DNA of 64,000 bases from Bin87 sp965262485. Its GTDB lineage: Bacteria > Chloroflexota > Dehalococcoidia > Lucifugimonadales > UBA3495. The stretch's first letter is position 1. Each line of letters starts with the position of its first letter. The stretch is from the NCBI GenBank assembly GCA_965262485.1, contig OZ253540.1:930001-994000 (forward strand), read 5' to 3'. Made by a program: the position numbers and the translations under genes. The notes under the pieces are model-generated. The model saw only the letters and a program-made list of their open reading frames with translations, ran no database searches and was not told the origin of the DNA. Below, in pieces: positions 26,435 to 34,714 of this stretch.

Positions 26435-29308
26435 ATGACCACACATCACCAAACCGAACCAAGCGTCAACAACGCCCTGGCAGACCTGCTAAAGCCCATG
26501 CTGCCCGGTTGCCAGGTCCGTTCCGAGCAGACCCAGACCATCATCGACCACCCTGGGCAACACGGCGACATCCTGGTCACTTCCATCGGGCGTTCACCCG
26601 TATTCGTCGAAGCCGAATACGATCCCGCCCCGGAGGCAGAACTCGACGCCGGCAAACGTCTCGGCGTCGGAGTCCATGGTGAAGTACGCACCGTCGAGGC
26701 CGCAATCGCGCTGCGCTATCCCGCAGCAGTAGCAAATGCCTACGACCTTCATGAAACTCTGGCCGCCGCCGCATTGTCCTACGCCGTCCTACACGAAGAT
26801 GGCAGCCGGTTCCCCCAATCCGGCTGGCTAACCGGCTCCGTAACCGACCTTGCCGACCTTATCCGGTTGGTGTCCGTCCCCCAAAAGGCCGTGGACAGGG
26901 CCGCCGATATGCTCCAGAAAGCCATCGATGATGCAACCAGCATCCTGAACCAGATGCCCGAATCCCGCCCCGATATCAGCCCGGCCATCGCCAAACGCCT
27001 GAACATGTCCGACGTCCCCCAGATGCGTCGCATGGCCTGCGCCATCATCGCCAACGCCATGCTCTTCCACGAACGCCTCGCCGGACGCCACGGCATCAAA
27101 CCCCTGCAACAGGTCTGCGGCGCCGGCGTGGATAATCCACAGCTCGAAATCCTGGAAGCCTGGGACAGTATCCTCCAGATCAACTACCTGGACGTTTTTG
27201 ATATCGCCCGGGCCATCGTCTCCGAATTGCCCACCCAGGAAGGTGCTCAAATCCTCCGGCTCATCAGCTTCCACGTGTTGCAAATCGCCGCCGACGGCAT
27301 CAACAACGACCACGACCTCACTGGCCGGGTCTTCCAGCGCCTCATCGCTGACCGCAAGTACCTGGCCACCTTCTATACCCTGCCAGCCTCCGCCGCCCTC
27401 CTCGCTGGCCTCGCCGTCGCCAAAATAAAAACCCCCTCTCCCCTGGTGGGAGAGGGCGGGGGTGAGGGGGACTTCGACTGGTCTGACCTGGACGCCATCG
27501 GCCAACTCCGTATCGCCGACTTCGCCTGCGGAACTGGCGCCCTCCTGTCGGCGGTTACCGAACAAATTACCTCGCGCTACGAACGCACCGGCGGCGACAT
27601 AACCGAACTTCACACCATTATGATGGAACAAGTCCTTTACGGCTGCGACGTTATGCCCTCTGCCGTCCACATCACCGGCTCCACCCTCGCCGGCCTGCAA
27701 CCCAGTGTCGGGTTCCAGTCGTCCAACCTCACCACCATGCCCTACGGCCGTCAGGACGACGGCAGCGTAGCCATCGGCTCGCTGGAGCTCCTCGACCCCA
27801 AATCGCCGTTTTCCGAAACCATGCCGGACCAGTCCTTCGACCTGGTGATAATGAACCCGCCCTTCACGCGGGCCGGCTCGGACTGGGAGGGAGCTGAACG
27901 ATCCGAAGACGCCGTCAAGCAGTTCCGTGGATTGGGCAACGATCTCGTGACTCAAATGACGATGAGCCAGAAGACGAAGCAGTTAGCGAAGGACACCTGC
28001 GCTCACGGCTTTGCTGGTATTGCTTCCACGTTCGTAGCTTTGGCGGACAAGAAGCTCAAACCCGGCGGCGTACTGGCGTTGGTATTGCCGTTGTCTGCTG
28101 CCGTAGGTCTTTCCTGGCTGAAGTTTCGACAATTGCTTACGGCTGATTATTCCGAGTTGCAAGTATTGAGCATCGCCGCCAACGGGAAGGATATGTCATT
28201 TTCCTCAGATACGGGTATGTCGGAATGTCTAGTTGTCGCCCGTAAACTCCATAGGAGGGAAATATCGTCTCGGGTCATCCAGTTCACATCGTTACAGGTT
28301 CGTCCGAGCTGGTTTCTTCAAGCTGCCGAAATTTCGAAGAACATAATCGCGAGCGCCGGCGTCAGACAGATAGAAGCCGGTCCGTACGGTGGCACACCAA
28401 TCGAGGTTGGAGATGATTTACTAGGGGAAATTTTGACGGCATCTGGAGCTGTTGATAACGAGGCGTGGCCCGGTGTGCGTCTCTCCGACTATTCACTTGC
28501 CCAAACCGCTTATGCGCTTTCCGATTCCAGGTTGTGGTTGCCCGGGACCCCGGTGGGTATAGACCTCGGGGTCGTCCCACTAAATGCTATAGGCGAACGT
28601 GGCATACACGACATAAACATAGCTGGCAAATCCGCCGGCGCTCCGTTCATAAAGGCGAATTTTGGCCCGACCGCAACCTATCCGGCGTTGTGGAACCATG
28701 AGGCCAAAAAGGAGACTCGCATCGTTTGTGATGCCGATTCCCAATTACGCGTAAAACAAGGTATGGAAGCTAAAGCGGCATCCGTCTGGGTCAAGGCTAG
28801 CCGTGCCCATATCAATCGAGATTTCACTTTTGGTTCTCAAGCCCTCGCCGTCGCTTTCACGGACCGGGTATCGATCGGTGGCCGGGTATGGCCCAACGTC
28901 GGCTTTGACGATGATCGATTTGACTACGCCTTTACGGTTTGGGGCAATAGTACGCTCGGTTTGCTGATGCACTGGTGGCATTCCAGCCGACAACAGTCCA
29001 GTAAGGCAAGCATTACCGTAGGTGCGGCCGGCTCCCTCCCAGTCCTCGACTTCAGCATTCTCTCCGGCGAGCAGCTTGCCACTGCTGAAAACATCTTCGA
29101 CGACTTTCGCGAGCGCGACCTCATGCCCGCCTACCTGGCCGACGCCGACCCCAACCGCGCCCTCCTGGACCGTCGCGTCATCTGCGATCTTCTCGGCCTC
29201 GACGATGCAACCTACCGGGCCGTCCGCCGCCTCGCCGCCAAATGGTGCGCCGAACCCTCCGTCCACGGCGGCAAAGCTCGACCCGCAAACGCAACCTTCG
29301 TCGAATAG
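26435..29308 (+). CDS. N-6 DNA methylase, large restriction-modification-type protein
   Basis: A 957-aa DNA methylase. SAM-binding motif I is IADFACGTGALLS (about 360-372) and catalytic motif IV is LVIMNPPFTRAG (about 472-483), the gamma-class N6-adenine pattern of type I/IIG enzymes. The N-terminus has HGDILVTSIG and FVEAEYD, a D...E-x-E arrangement that could be a variant PD-(D/E)XK nuclease; uncertain. Residues ~333-346 (TPSPLVGEGGGEGD) are encoded by a dispersed genomic repeat inserted in frame. The C-terminal ~350 residues look like a target-recognition region, in lower-GC DNA than the start. No separate specificity or restriction gene follows; a single-chain R-M or BREX/DISARM-like orphan methylase is possible. 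Confidence 0.85.
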   Translation: MTTHHQTEPSVNNALADLLKPMLPGCQVRSEQTQTIIDHPGQHGDILVTSIGRSPVFVEAEYDPAPEAELDAGKRLGVGVHGEVRTVEAAIALRYPAAVANAYDLHETLAAAALSYAVLHEDGSRFPQSGWLTGSVTDLADLIRLVSVPQKAVDRAADMLQKAIDDATSILNQMPESRPDISPAIAKRLNMSDVPQMRRMACAIIANAMLFHERLAGRHGIKPLQQVCGAGVDNPQLEILEAWDSILQINYLDVFDIARAIVSELPTQEGAQILRLISFHVLQIAADGINNDHDLTGRVFQRLIADRKYLATFYTLPASAALLAGLAVAKIKTPSPLVGEGGGEGDFDWSDLDAIGQLRIADFACGTGALLSAVTEQITSRYERTGGDITELHTIMMEQVLYGCDVMPSAVHITGSTLAGLQPSVGFQSSNLTTMPYGRQDDGSVAIGSLELLDPKSPFSETMPDQSFDLVIMNPPFTRAGSDWEGAERSEDAVKQFRGLGNDLVTQMTMSQKTKQLAKDTCAHGFAGIASTFVALADKKLKPGGVLALVLPLSAAVGLSWLKFRQLLTADYSELQVLSIAANGKDMSFSSDTGMSECLVVARKLHRREISSRVIQFTSLQVRPSWFLQAAEISKNIIASAGVRQIEAGPYGGTPIEVGDDLLGEILTASGAVDNEAWPGVRLSDYSLAQTAYALSDSRLWLPGTPVGIDLGVVPLNAIGERGIHDINIAGKSAGAPFIKANFGPTATYPALWNHEAKKETRIVCDADSQLRVKQGMEAKAASVWVKASRAHINRDFTFGSQALAVAFTDRVSIGGRVWPNVGFDDDRFDYAFTVWGNSTLGLLMHWWHSSRQQSSKASITVGAAGSLPVLDFSILSGEQLATAENIFDDFRERDLMPAYLADADPNRALLDRRVICDLLGLDDATYRAVRRLAAKWCAEPSVHGGKARPANATFVE
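27432..27470. repeat. REP2 palindrome inside a coding sequence
   Basis: CCCCTCTCCCCTGGTGGGAG and the following AGGGCGGGGGTGAGGGGG form a copy of the hairpin repeat also at 29574, 30181 and 41938. Here it is in frame in the methylase gene, between TPR/helical N-terminal and SAM-binding parts. Confidence 0.85.
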
Positions 29309-29408
29309 CATCGCCCGCCCCGCTCATCCTGAGCCTGCCAGTCATCATCCTGAACCGTTCCCGTCATTGCCAGTAGCCCAACCCCGCAGCAATCCTGTTC
29401 CGCCCACC

Positions 29409-29517
29409 TGTCATTGCGAGGAGCGCAGCGACGTGGCAATCCCGGTGAGTTTGAGTACACGTCGGTGAACCACCATTGCTACGGCATCGAGATTGCCACG
29501 CTGCGCTCGCAATAACA
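29409..29517. repeat. REP palindrome (TGTCATTGCGAG ... CTCGCAATAACA)
   Basis: About 109 bp bounded by inverted ends TGTCATTGCGAG and CTCGCAATAACA; internal arms GTGGCAATCCCG and CGAGATTGCCAC also pair. The whole unit can fold into a long hairpin. The same family occurs at 46506, 46961, 48472 and 56931. Confidence 0.85.
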
Positions 29518-29573
29518 ATCCTACCCCCAGACACAAAAATCCGGCCCATCCCGTCCATCCATGTTGGATTCGG

Positions 29574-29611
29574 CTCCCCTCTCCCACCGGGAGAGGGGCC
29601 GGGGGTGAGGG
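29574..29611. repeat. REP2 hairpin repeat
   Basis: CCCCTCTCCCACCGGGAGAG followed by GGGCCGGGGGTGAGGGC. Arms CTCTCCC/GGGAGAG form a short hairpin. It follows a shared spacer (GTCCATCCATGTTGGATT), as at 30181. Confidence 0.85.
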
Positions 29612-29782
29612 CCGCCTCTTTCCCAAACGCCGACACCCACCCCCTTGCGCCCTCGTAAATCACCCCCCTATCATCAACCCTGTCAGGTTAAAACTCGTCA
29701 ATCAACATCAACCAACCACCCCCCGCCAGAGGTTTCGGTTCGACGGCCATCCCGTCAGTAAAAATCGCAATTCGGCGCAAGT

Positions 29783-29938
29783 CAGACCGCAGGCGTGTAT
29801 TGCTTCAACGCCCCGGTCGGACCCGTCACAGCGGACGCCACAACGCTGCGTGCTGCGACCCGGCTCTTACCGGCCTGGTCGCAGTGAACGGAATCAGGGG
29901 CTAAACACCTTTGCGTACCAACCGGCCGTATGCTGACA
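29783..29938 (+). repeat. 156-bp dispersed repeat, copy A
   Basis: Matches the reverse complement of 41618-41773 over its full length with clear but imperfect identity, for example CACAGCGGACGCCAC, CGGAATCAGGGG and CGGCCGTATGCTGACA. No long open frame is conserved between the copies, so it looks like a non-coding mobile or decayed element. Confidence 0.8.
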
Positions 29939-30092
29939 ACGACCCGAAACCTCTGGCGAAACCCAACAACCCACCACCCACCACCTGACCATCCACAACT
30001 CCCCGTAACACCCACCGCCTGACCAAAAGGAGCCGCCATCCCCAACATCCCGCTCATCCTGAGCCTGTCGAAGGATCATCCTGAGCCATTCC

Positions 30093-30218
30093 TGTCATTG
30101 CGAGGAGCGTCAGCGACGTGGCAATCCCGTTGCCTGCCACCACCCAAAATCCTGTCCATCCTGTCCATCCATGTTGGATTCCCCCCTCTCCCGGCGGGAG
30201 AGGGGCCGGGGGTGAGGG
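30093..30218. repeat. Half REP plus REP2 composite
   Basis: A half REP (TGTCATTGCGAGGAGCGTCA), a spacer CCCAAAATCCTGTCCATC, and a REP2 hairpin at 30181-30218. The same three-part order is seen at 29.4-29.6 kb and inverted at 41.9-42.1 kb. Confidence 0.8.
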
Positions 30219-30341
30219 CTGCACCCGGTTGACCCCGCCGCCCTCCTGCCCTATCATCCGGGCCATCACGGAGCGGCGACAGGGTGGATAGATGTGGCAG
30301 AGGGGCGCTAACCGCTTCGCCTTGATAGGAAAGGAGCCGTT

Positions 30342-32027
30342 ATGCGTGGAGCCGACGCCGTTATTCAGGCACTGGAAAAAGAGGGAATACGTTACATAAC
30401 CGGGTTCTCCGGCGGAGGTTTGGCTCCGCTTTGGGAACCGTTACGCAATTCGTCGACCATCCGCCCCTTCGCAGCTCGCAACGAACGCCTCGGCGTGGAA
30501 ATTGCCGACGGCTACGCCAGGGCCACCGGTGAGGTTGGCGTTGCCATGACCGGCACCGGGCCGGGGGCTACCAACTGCCTTACCGCCATTGCCGGCTGTT
30601 ACGCCGACAACATCCCCGTCCTGCTTCTCATGGGCCAGCACCCGATGCGTAACCTCGGTCAGGAATGGCAGCAGGAAGTATCGGCCAGCATCTTTGATGG
30701 CCTCTGCAAATGGCGTGGCGCATTGACCCGGGTCGAGGATATCCCCCAGGTGATGCGACGTGCGTTCACCGCCCTGCGCTCGGGATCCCCCGGCCCGGTG
30801 GTTCTGGAGATGCACCAGGATGTGCTGATGGCCCAGGCCGATGACGACGTGCTGGCCTACACTGCGGTGGGAACACCTGGCAAAGCCGGCCCTTCGGACG
30901 CCGATGTCCAGCGCGCCGCCGATCTGCTCGTGAACGCCCAGTTGCCCGTGCTCAACGCCGGTGGCGGAGCCATGGGCGCCGGCGCCGCCGATGAAGTCAT
31001 GGAACTGGCCGAACTGCTGTCCATGCCGGTTGCAACCACCATCATGGGCAAGGGAATCTTCCCGGAAAACCATCCGCTTTCGCTGGGAGGCGGTGTTTAT
31101 CCCCGTAGCCGTTATGCCTCCGGCGCCGCCCTGCAGATCAATCGCAAGGCCGATGTCGTGCTGGCAGTGGGCAACTCCTTCCGCCAGCCCAACGGCACCG
31201 ATGGCCGCCCCATCCCCGAGGGCGTCAGCATCATCCATGTCAACGCCGATGCTGGCGATCTGAACAAAACCTACCAGGTGGATCTCCCCATCCTGGCCGA
31301 CGCCAAGCTGGCTTTGCGTGCCATCATTGATGCGGTCAAGGCGCGGCTGGGACCATCCGGCGGCGGGATCAAATCGGAGATCACCGAGGAAATAAGGCTG
31401 TGCCACGAAAAGCATAATGCCGAGTGGATGCCCCGGTTCACCGACACCGAAACCCCCACCAACGGCTACCGCGTCGTGTACGAATTGCAGCAGCTCACCG
31501 ATCCCGAACGCACCATCGCCCTCCACGACGCCGGTGGCAGCCGTGGCTACATGGTTCCCTTCTGGACAACCACCAAACCGCGCAACTTCGTGGCCATGGG
31601 TGGGATGGCGGCGATGGGGTGGTCGGTGGGAGCCGCCATCGGCACCAAGCTGGCTCGCCCCGATCACCTGGTCGTGCACCTGCTGGGCGATGCCTCCTTC
31701 GGCATGACCGGCATGGAAGTAGAAACCGCAGCCAGAATGGGCCTGGGTGTGCTCACCGTCGTTATCAACAACGGCGGCATCGGCGGCGGCATGATGGGCA
31801 TGGAAAATCCCGCTGGAACGCCTCCTGAGATGGCCGTCCTGGGTGGCAATTTCAGCGTCGTCGCTGAGGGTCTGGGTGCTTGGACTGAACGGGTGGAGCA
31901 CCCCGACGACATCCGGCCGGCGTTCCAGCGCGCTATCCGGGCCACCGAAGAAGGACAGCCGGCCTTGGTAGAAGTCATGATCCGGCCGCTGCCCACTCCC
32001 GAACTGTCCGACGACTGGTCGTTGTAG
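30342..32027 (+). CDS. Thiamine-pyrophosphate enzyme, acetolactate-synthase-like
   Basis: A 561-aa TPP enzyme. The activating Glu is in ARNERLGVEIADGYARATG; the PP-domain motif is GDASFGMTGMEVETA with a following VINNGGIGGG, so the usual GDG is GDA. This variant is seen in oxalyl-CoA decarboxylase-like and sulfoacetaldehyde-like members, but substrate cannot be fixed. ATG 30342 follows AGGAAAGGAG, a strong site. An acetamidase/formamidase gene follows 42 bp later on the same strand, so both may act in one catabolic route of small carboxylates or amides. Confidence 0.9.
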   Translation: MRGADAVIQALEKEGIRYITGFSGGGLAPLWEPLRNSSTIRPFAARNERLGVEIADGYARATGEVGVAMTGTGPGATNCLTAIAGCYADNIPVLLLMGQHPMRNLGQEWQQEVSASIFDGLCKWRGALTRVEDIPQVMRRAFTALRSGSPGPVVLEMHQDVLMAQADDDVLAYTAVGTPGKAGPSDADVQRAADLLVNAQLPVLNAGGGAMGAGAADEVMELAELLSMPVATTIMGKGIFPENHPLSLGGGVYPRSRYASGAALQINRKADVVLAVGNSFRQPNGTDGRPIPEGVSIIHVNADAGDLNKTYQVDLPILADAKLALRAIIDAVKARLGPSGGGIKSEITEEIRLCHEKHNAEWMPRFTDTETPTNGYRVVYELQQLTDPERTIALHDAGGSRGYMVPFWTTTKPRNFVAMGGMAAMGWSVGAAIGTKLARPDHLVVHLLGDASFGMTGMEVETAARMGLGVLTVVINNGGIGGGMMGMENPAGTPPEMAVLGGNFSVVAEGLGAWTERVEHPDDIRPAFQRAIRATEEGQPALVEVMIRPLPTPELSDDWSL

Positions 32028-32069
32028 CCGTTCGTTGCATCGGTCGCAACCGACGCTTGAGGTGAATCT

Positions 32070-33182
32070 GTGAAAATCATCAACATCGATCGCGCCCGGC
32101 GTCTTAAAGAAGAGGCGCACCTGGGTCACAACCGATGGCACCCCGACATCCCGCCGGTGGTAGAGGTTGACCCAGGCGAAGAAGTCGTGCTGGAAACTCG
32201 AGATGCCTCCGATTGCCAGATTCAGCCGGACATGACCTCCGCCGATTTGGGTGGGCTGGATGCCAAGGTGGCTCACCCATTGACCGGGCCGGTGTACGTT
32301 AAAGGCGCCGAACCGGGTGACCTGCTGGAGATCGAATATCTCGACATTGTGGCGCAGCCCAGGGGATGGACACGCAACCGTCCCGGCGCCGGTTTCCTGC
32401 GCGACGTGTTCACCGAACCCTATCTGGTGCACTGGAACATGTCGGATGGATGGGCCACGTCGGAACAGATTCCAGGCGTTCGTATCCCCGATGGTTCGTT
32501 CATGGGCACCGCTGGCCTGGCGCCCTCTCACGCCCAGCTGGTTTCCTGGGCCGAACGGGAAGCAGATTGGGTGCGGCGTGGTGGCCAGGCAGCGCCGCCC
32601 GATCCGGAGGATGCTATACCCGCCGGAGGTCAGATCGCCGAGCGGGGTTTGAGAACGTTGCCGCCCCGGGAAAACTGCGGGAACGTAGATGCCAAGCAGC
32701 TCACGAAGGGTTCGAAGCTGTTCATTCCGGTGGCGGTAGATGGTGGCCTGTATTCGGCCGGCGACGGCCATTTTGCCCAGGGTGACGGTGAAGTGTGCAT
32801 CACTGCCATCGAGATGGGCGCCACGGCGGCAGTTCGGTTCGCGCTGCATAAAGGCGAAGCGGAACGGCATAACATAACGTTTCCGCGGTTCGCTCACCCT
32901 GGATACTTTTTGCCGCCTGAGTGGGCCGCTCCCCGCAATTTCATTGCAACGTTGGGGTATCCCATTCGCGCTGATGGGACCCAGGAGGGCGAGGACAGCC
33001 TGTCGTTGGCAGCGCGAAATGCCCTGCTGAACATGATCGCGTTGCTTCAGGAGCGGGGATGGACTGCTGAACAGGCTTACATAATCAGCAGCGTGGCGGT
33101 GGACCTGCGGGTGAGCAACATCGTGGACCTGCCCAACGTAACTGTGTCTGCCTTCCTGCCGGAGGATATCTTCTCCGGATGA
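32070..33182 (+). CDS. Acetamidase/formamidase family protein
   Basis: A 370-aa FmdA/AmdA-family protein, which hydrolyses short aliphatic amides to acid and ammonia. Typical stretches are GPVYVKGAEPGDLLEIEYLD, RENCGNVDAKQLTKGSKLFI, GGLYSAGDGHFAQGDGEV and the C-terminal ISSVAVDLRVSNIVDLPN. GTG start at 32070 with GAGGTGA upstream. It follows the TPP enzyme closely, and a perfect GC-rich inverted repeat 70 bp after its stop may end the transcript. Confidence 0.9.
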   Translation: MKIINIDRARRLKEEAHLGHNRWHPDIPPVVEVDPGEEVVLETRDASDCQIQPDMTSADLGGLDAKVAHPLTGPVYVKGAEPGDLLEIEYLDIVAQPRGWTRNRPGAGFLRDVFTEPYLVHWNMSDGWATSEQIPGVRIPDGSFMGTAGLAPSHAQLVSWAEREADWVRRGGQAAPPDPEDAIPAGGQIAERGLRTLPPRENCGNVDAKQLTKGSKLFIPVAVDGGLYSAGDGHFAQGDGEVCITAIEMGATAAVRFALHKGEAERHNITFPRFAHPGYFLPPEWAAPRNFIATLGYPIRADGTQEGEDSLSLAARNALLNMIALLQERGWTAEQAYIISSVAVDLRVSNIVDLPNVTVSAFLPEDIFSG

Positions 33183-33252
33183 TTACCACCCTGTTCGGAT
33201 AGGCGCTGATGTAGAGATCGGACCTCTCTGCGACCACCGCAATGACAAACTA

Positions 33253-33286
33253 ATGCCCCGGCCATCTTTGCCACCGGCCGGGGCAT
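33253..33286. terminator. GC-rich hairpin, possible terminator
   Basis: ATGCCCCGGCC and GGCCGGGGCAT form a perfect 11-bp stem with a 12-nt loop. It lies 70 bp after the amidase stop. There is no T-run on the plus side, so termination is uncertain; it could also be a protein-binding palindrome. Confidence 0.5.
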
Positions 33287-33366
33287 ATTGCTGTCCGTTG
33301 TAGAAACAACGGGCTCGGAACACCTCCAGACAAGCTCGCCTGTAGCCTGGAGATGTCCCTCGCTGC

Positions 33367-33394
33367 GCCCGGAGCGACCGCGTGGCCGCTCCGG
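33367..33394. terminator. Hairpin after the HTH gene
   Basis: CCCGGAGCGACC and GGCCGCTCCGGG form a near-perfect stem just after the 3' end of the minus-strand HTH gene (stop at 33408). No clear T-run follows. It may act as terminator or mRNA-stabilising hairpin. Confidence 0.4.
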
Positions 33395-33407
33395 GTGTAG
33401 TCGACAT

Positions 33408-33632
33408 TTAGTTGGTGCGTTTGACTTCCAGGATCTCGCCCGGGGCCACGGCTACGCGACGCACGTTAATACCCAACTTGAGCATCCAGTAACCCAGGGT
33501 CGCCTTACTCACGCCGAGGGTGTCGGCGGTGGCAGTGAGACCCTGATCATTGACCAGCTCTGGGAGTAATCGTTCCAGAGGGCTTTTGAATTCCCTTTCT
33601 ACACGAAGCATGAGTTTAGTCTTGCGTGCCAA
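33408..33632 (-). CDS. Small helix-turn-helix protein
   Basis: A 74-aa protein with a helix-turn-helix, LTATADTLGVSKATLGYWML (about 32-51), preceded by a helical EREFKSPLERLLPELV and followed by a short beta-like tail GEILEVKR. TTG start at 33632 is chosen for GGAGGT five bases upstream; an internal ATG at residue 8 is the alternative. Likely DNA-binding; targets unknown. It faces a 1.1-kb spacer with an AT-rich palindrome at 33771, a possible operator site. Confidence 0.75.
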   Translation of the reverse strand: MARKTKLMLRVEREFKSPLERLLPELVNDQGLTATADTLGVSKATLGYWMLKLGINVRRVAVAPGEILEVKRTN

Positions 33633-33770
33633 AATGCACCTCCAATACCTGAAACGCGTTCATGCATTTGTACTATGAACCGGCAGTTCCCGTATTCCGT
33701 TGCTTTGTCATTCGAATCGGCGTTACATTAGCAAGTGTTTCAATGGATGTCAATACTAGGTAAAGAATAA

Positions 33771-33799
33771 TTCTAAAATATTTTTAGAAAATTTTAGAA
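33771..33799. promoter_or_regulatory. AT-rich palindrome, candidate operator
   Basis: TTCTAAAATATTTTTAGAA is a near-perfect palindrome, followed at once by AATTTTAGAA, giving a third half-site. It lies 139 bp upstream of the HTH gene start and may be bound by that protein; that link is a guess. Confidence 0.35.
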
Positions 33800-34635
33800 C
33801 CACGCTTGATACATCGGTATTTTGACACACTTTGCCCGCTGCTGCTAGCGTCCCGACTGCCAAAAAATTGGATTTTGACTGAAATTAGGCGCCAGGGCTG
33901 GGTTTCATTCGACCGACTCTGGCATCGCCCGATATCGTGGAACTCCGGACGGGTGTTTCCTTCAAACGGGGTGGTACACTTCCACGTTGTGCTGGCAGCT
34001 CCAATGCCCCCGGTGAGGTCGGATGGCGCTGCGGTGCATCGATTATTGAGTCGTGAGCCTGCCTACTGCGCCGATCTCGGTACATTACCGGGACCAAACC
34101 TGTTGCATCCCGCGGAGCCACGGGCTGGCGCCTGGCCATGTGAACCATTAGAGGGTTTCAGCGTGGGTTGCGTCATCCGAGTACTGAGTCCGCAGCGAAA
34201 ATGTATTTAGCGGCTAGTTACACGGGCGCGGCCGCAACCCAAAATGTAATCGAGGGTTCCGTGTACTTCAATGTAATTCACCGAATCTCTGAACCGCGCT
34301 ACTAATGTACCCATTTACCTGACGGGAATAAGTGTACCGAGAAGCAGCAGCAATCCATTTTGGTGTAATGGGATGTACGCCTGTCATAAATGTACAGAAT
34401 CCTAATCGTTGGCATACGGGGGTTAGTGTAATAGGTTGGGCAATTGCTGAGCGCAGGGGTTGGCGTCAACGGTCGATGGGAAGTCCGAGCGTCGCATGGT
34501 GCCAATCACTGCTGGGTCCTGGGGTTGACGCTTCCGCACGGCAAAAGCGAACCGGCGGCCTGGTTCCTCCATAGCGGTGCATCAGAGATAGACCGAACGC
34601 CGTTCGCAGATATGCCGGTGGTTGTGCTTCCGCTG

Positions 34636-34664
34636 TTGACACCAAAACCCGCGTTCCCTAGTCT
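34636..34664 (+). promoter_or_regulatory. Sigma70-type promoter for the dehydratase gene
   Basis: A perfect -35 TTGACA (34636-34641), a 17-bp spacer, and a weak -10 TAGTCT (34659-34664). It is 50 bp before the GTG start at 34715. Confidence 0.55.
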
Positions 34665-34714
34665 GATGACCGTAAGCCACCGCGATAGGTTGGTGCAGTA
34701 GGAGAAGACTTGCC

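Larger units (their letters stand above)
29309..30341. other. Repeat-rich spacer, no gene
   Basis: About 1.03 kb between the methylase and the third TPP enzyme. It contains a whole REP palindrome (29409-29517), a half REP (30093 on), two REP2 hairpins (29574 and 30181), a 156-bp repeat shared inverted with 41618-41773, and two fragments of the dispersed CATCCTGAGCCTGTCGAAGG type. Open frames here are made of repeat sequence and no coding gene is supported. Confidence 0.8.
33633..34714. other. 1.1-kb spacer with AT-rich palindrome, no supported gene
   Basis: A long spacer between the HTH gene and the dehydratase gene. It has a strongly AT-rich stretch at 33740-33800 in otherwise GC-rich DNA, five TGTAC words between 34262 and 34395, and a promoter for the downstream gene. 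Open frames present (up to 134 codons) lack ribosome sites, known motifs and coding-like composition, so none is called. Confidence 0.6.

Noticed and set aside
26828..27955. 375-codon minus-strand frame in the N6-methylase
   Set aside because: Antisense shadow; the sense strand carries both methylase motifs.
30441..32897. 818-codon open frame on the minus strand across the TPP enzyme and amidase genes
   Set aside because: It lies wholly antisense to two clear enzyme genes, has no ribosome site and no known motifs; long antisense frames are expected in GC-rich DNA with this codon use.
33253..33286. Riboswitch-like structure after the amidase
   Set aside because: A single perfect hairpin with no further conserved helices; listed only as a possible terminator.
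33806..34210. 134-codon plus-strand open frame in the 1.1-kb spacer
   Set aside because: No ribosome site, no hydrophobic or conserved pattern, and a comparable frame on the other strand; treated as non-coding until conservation is shown.
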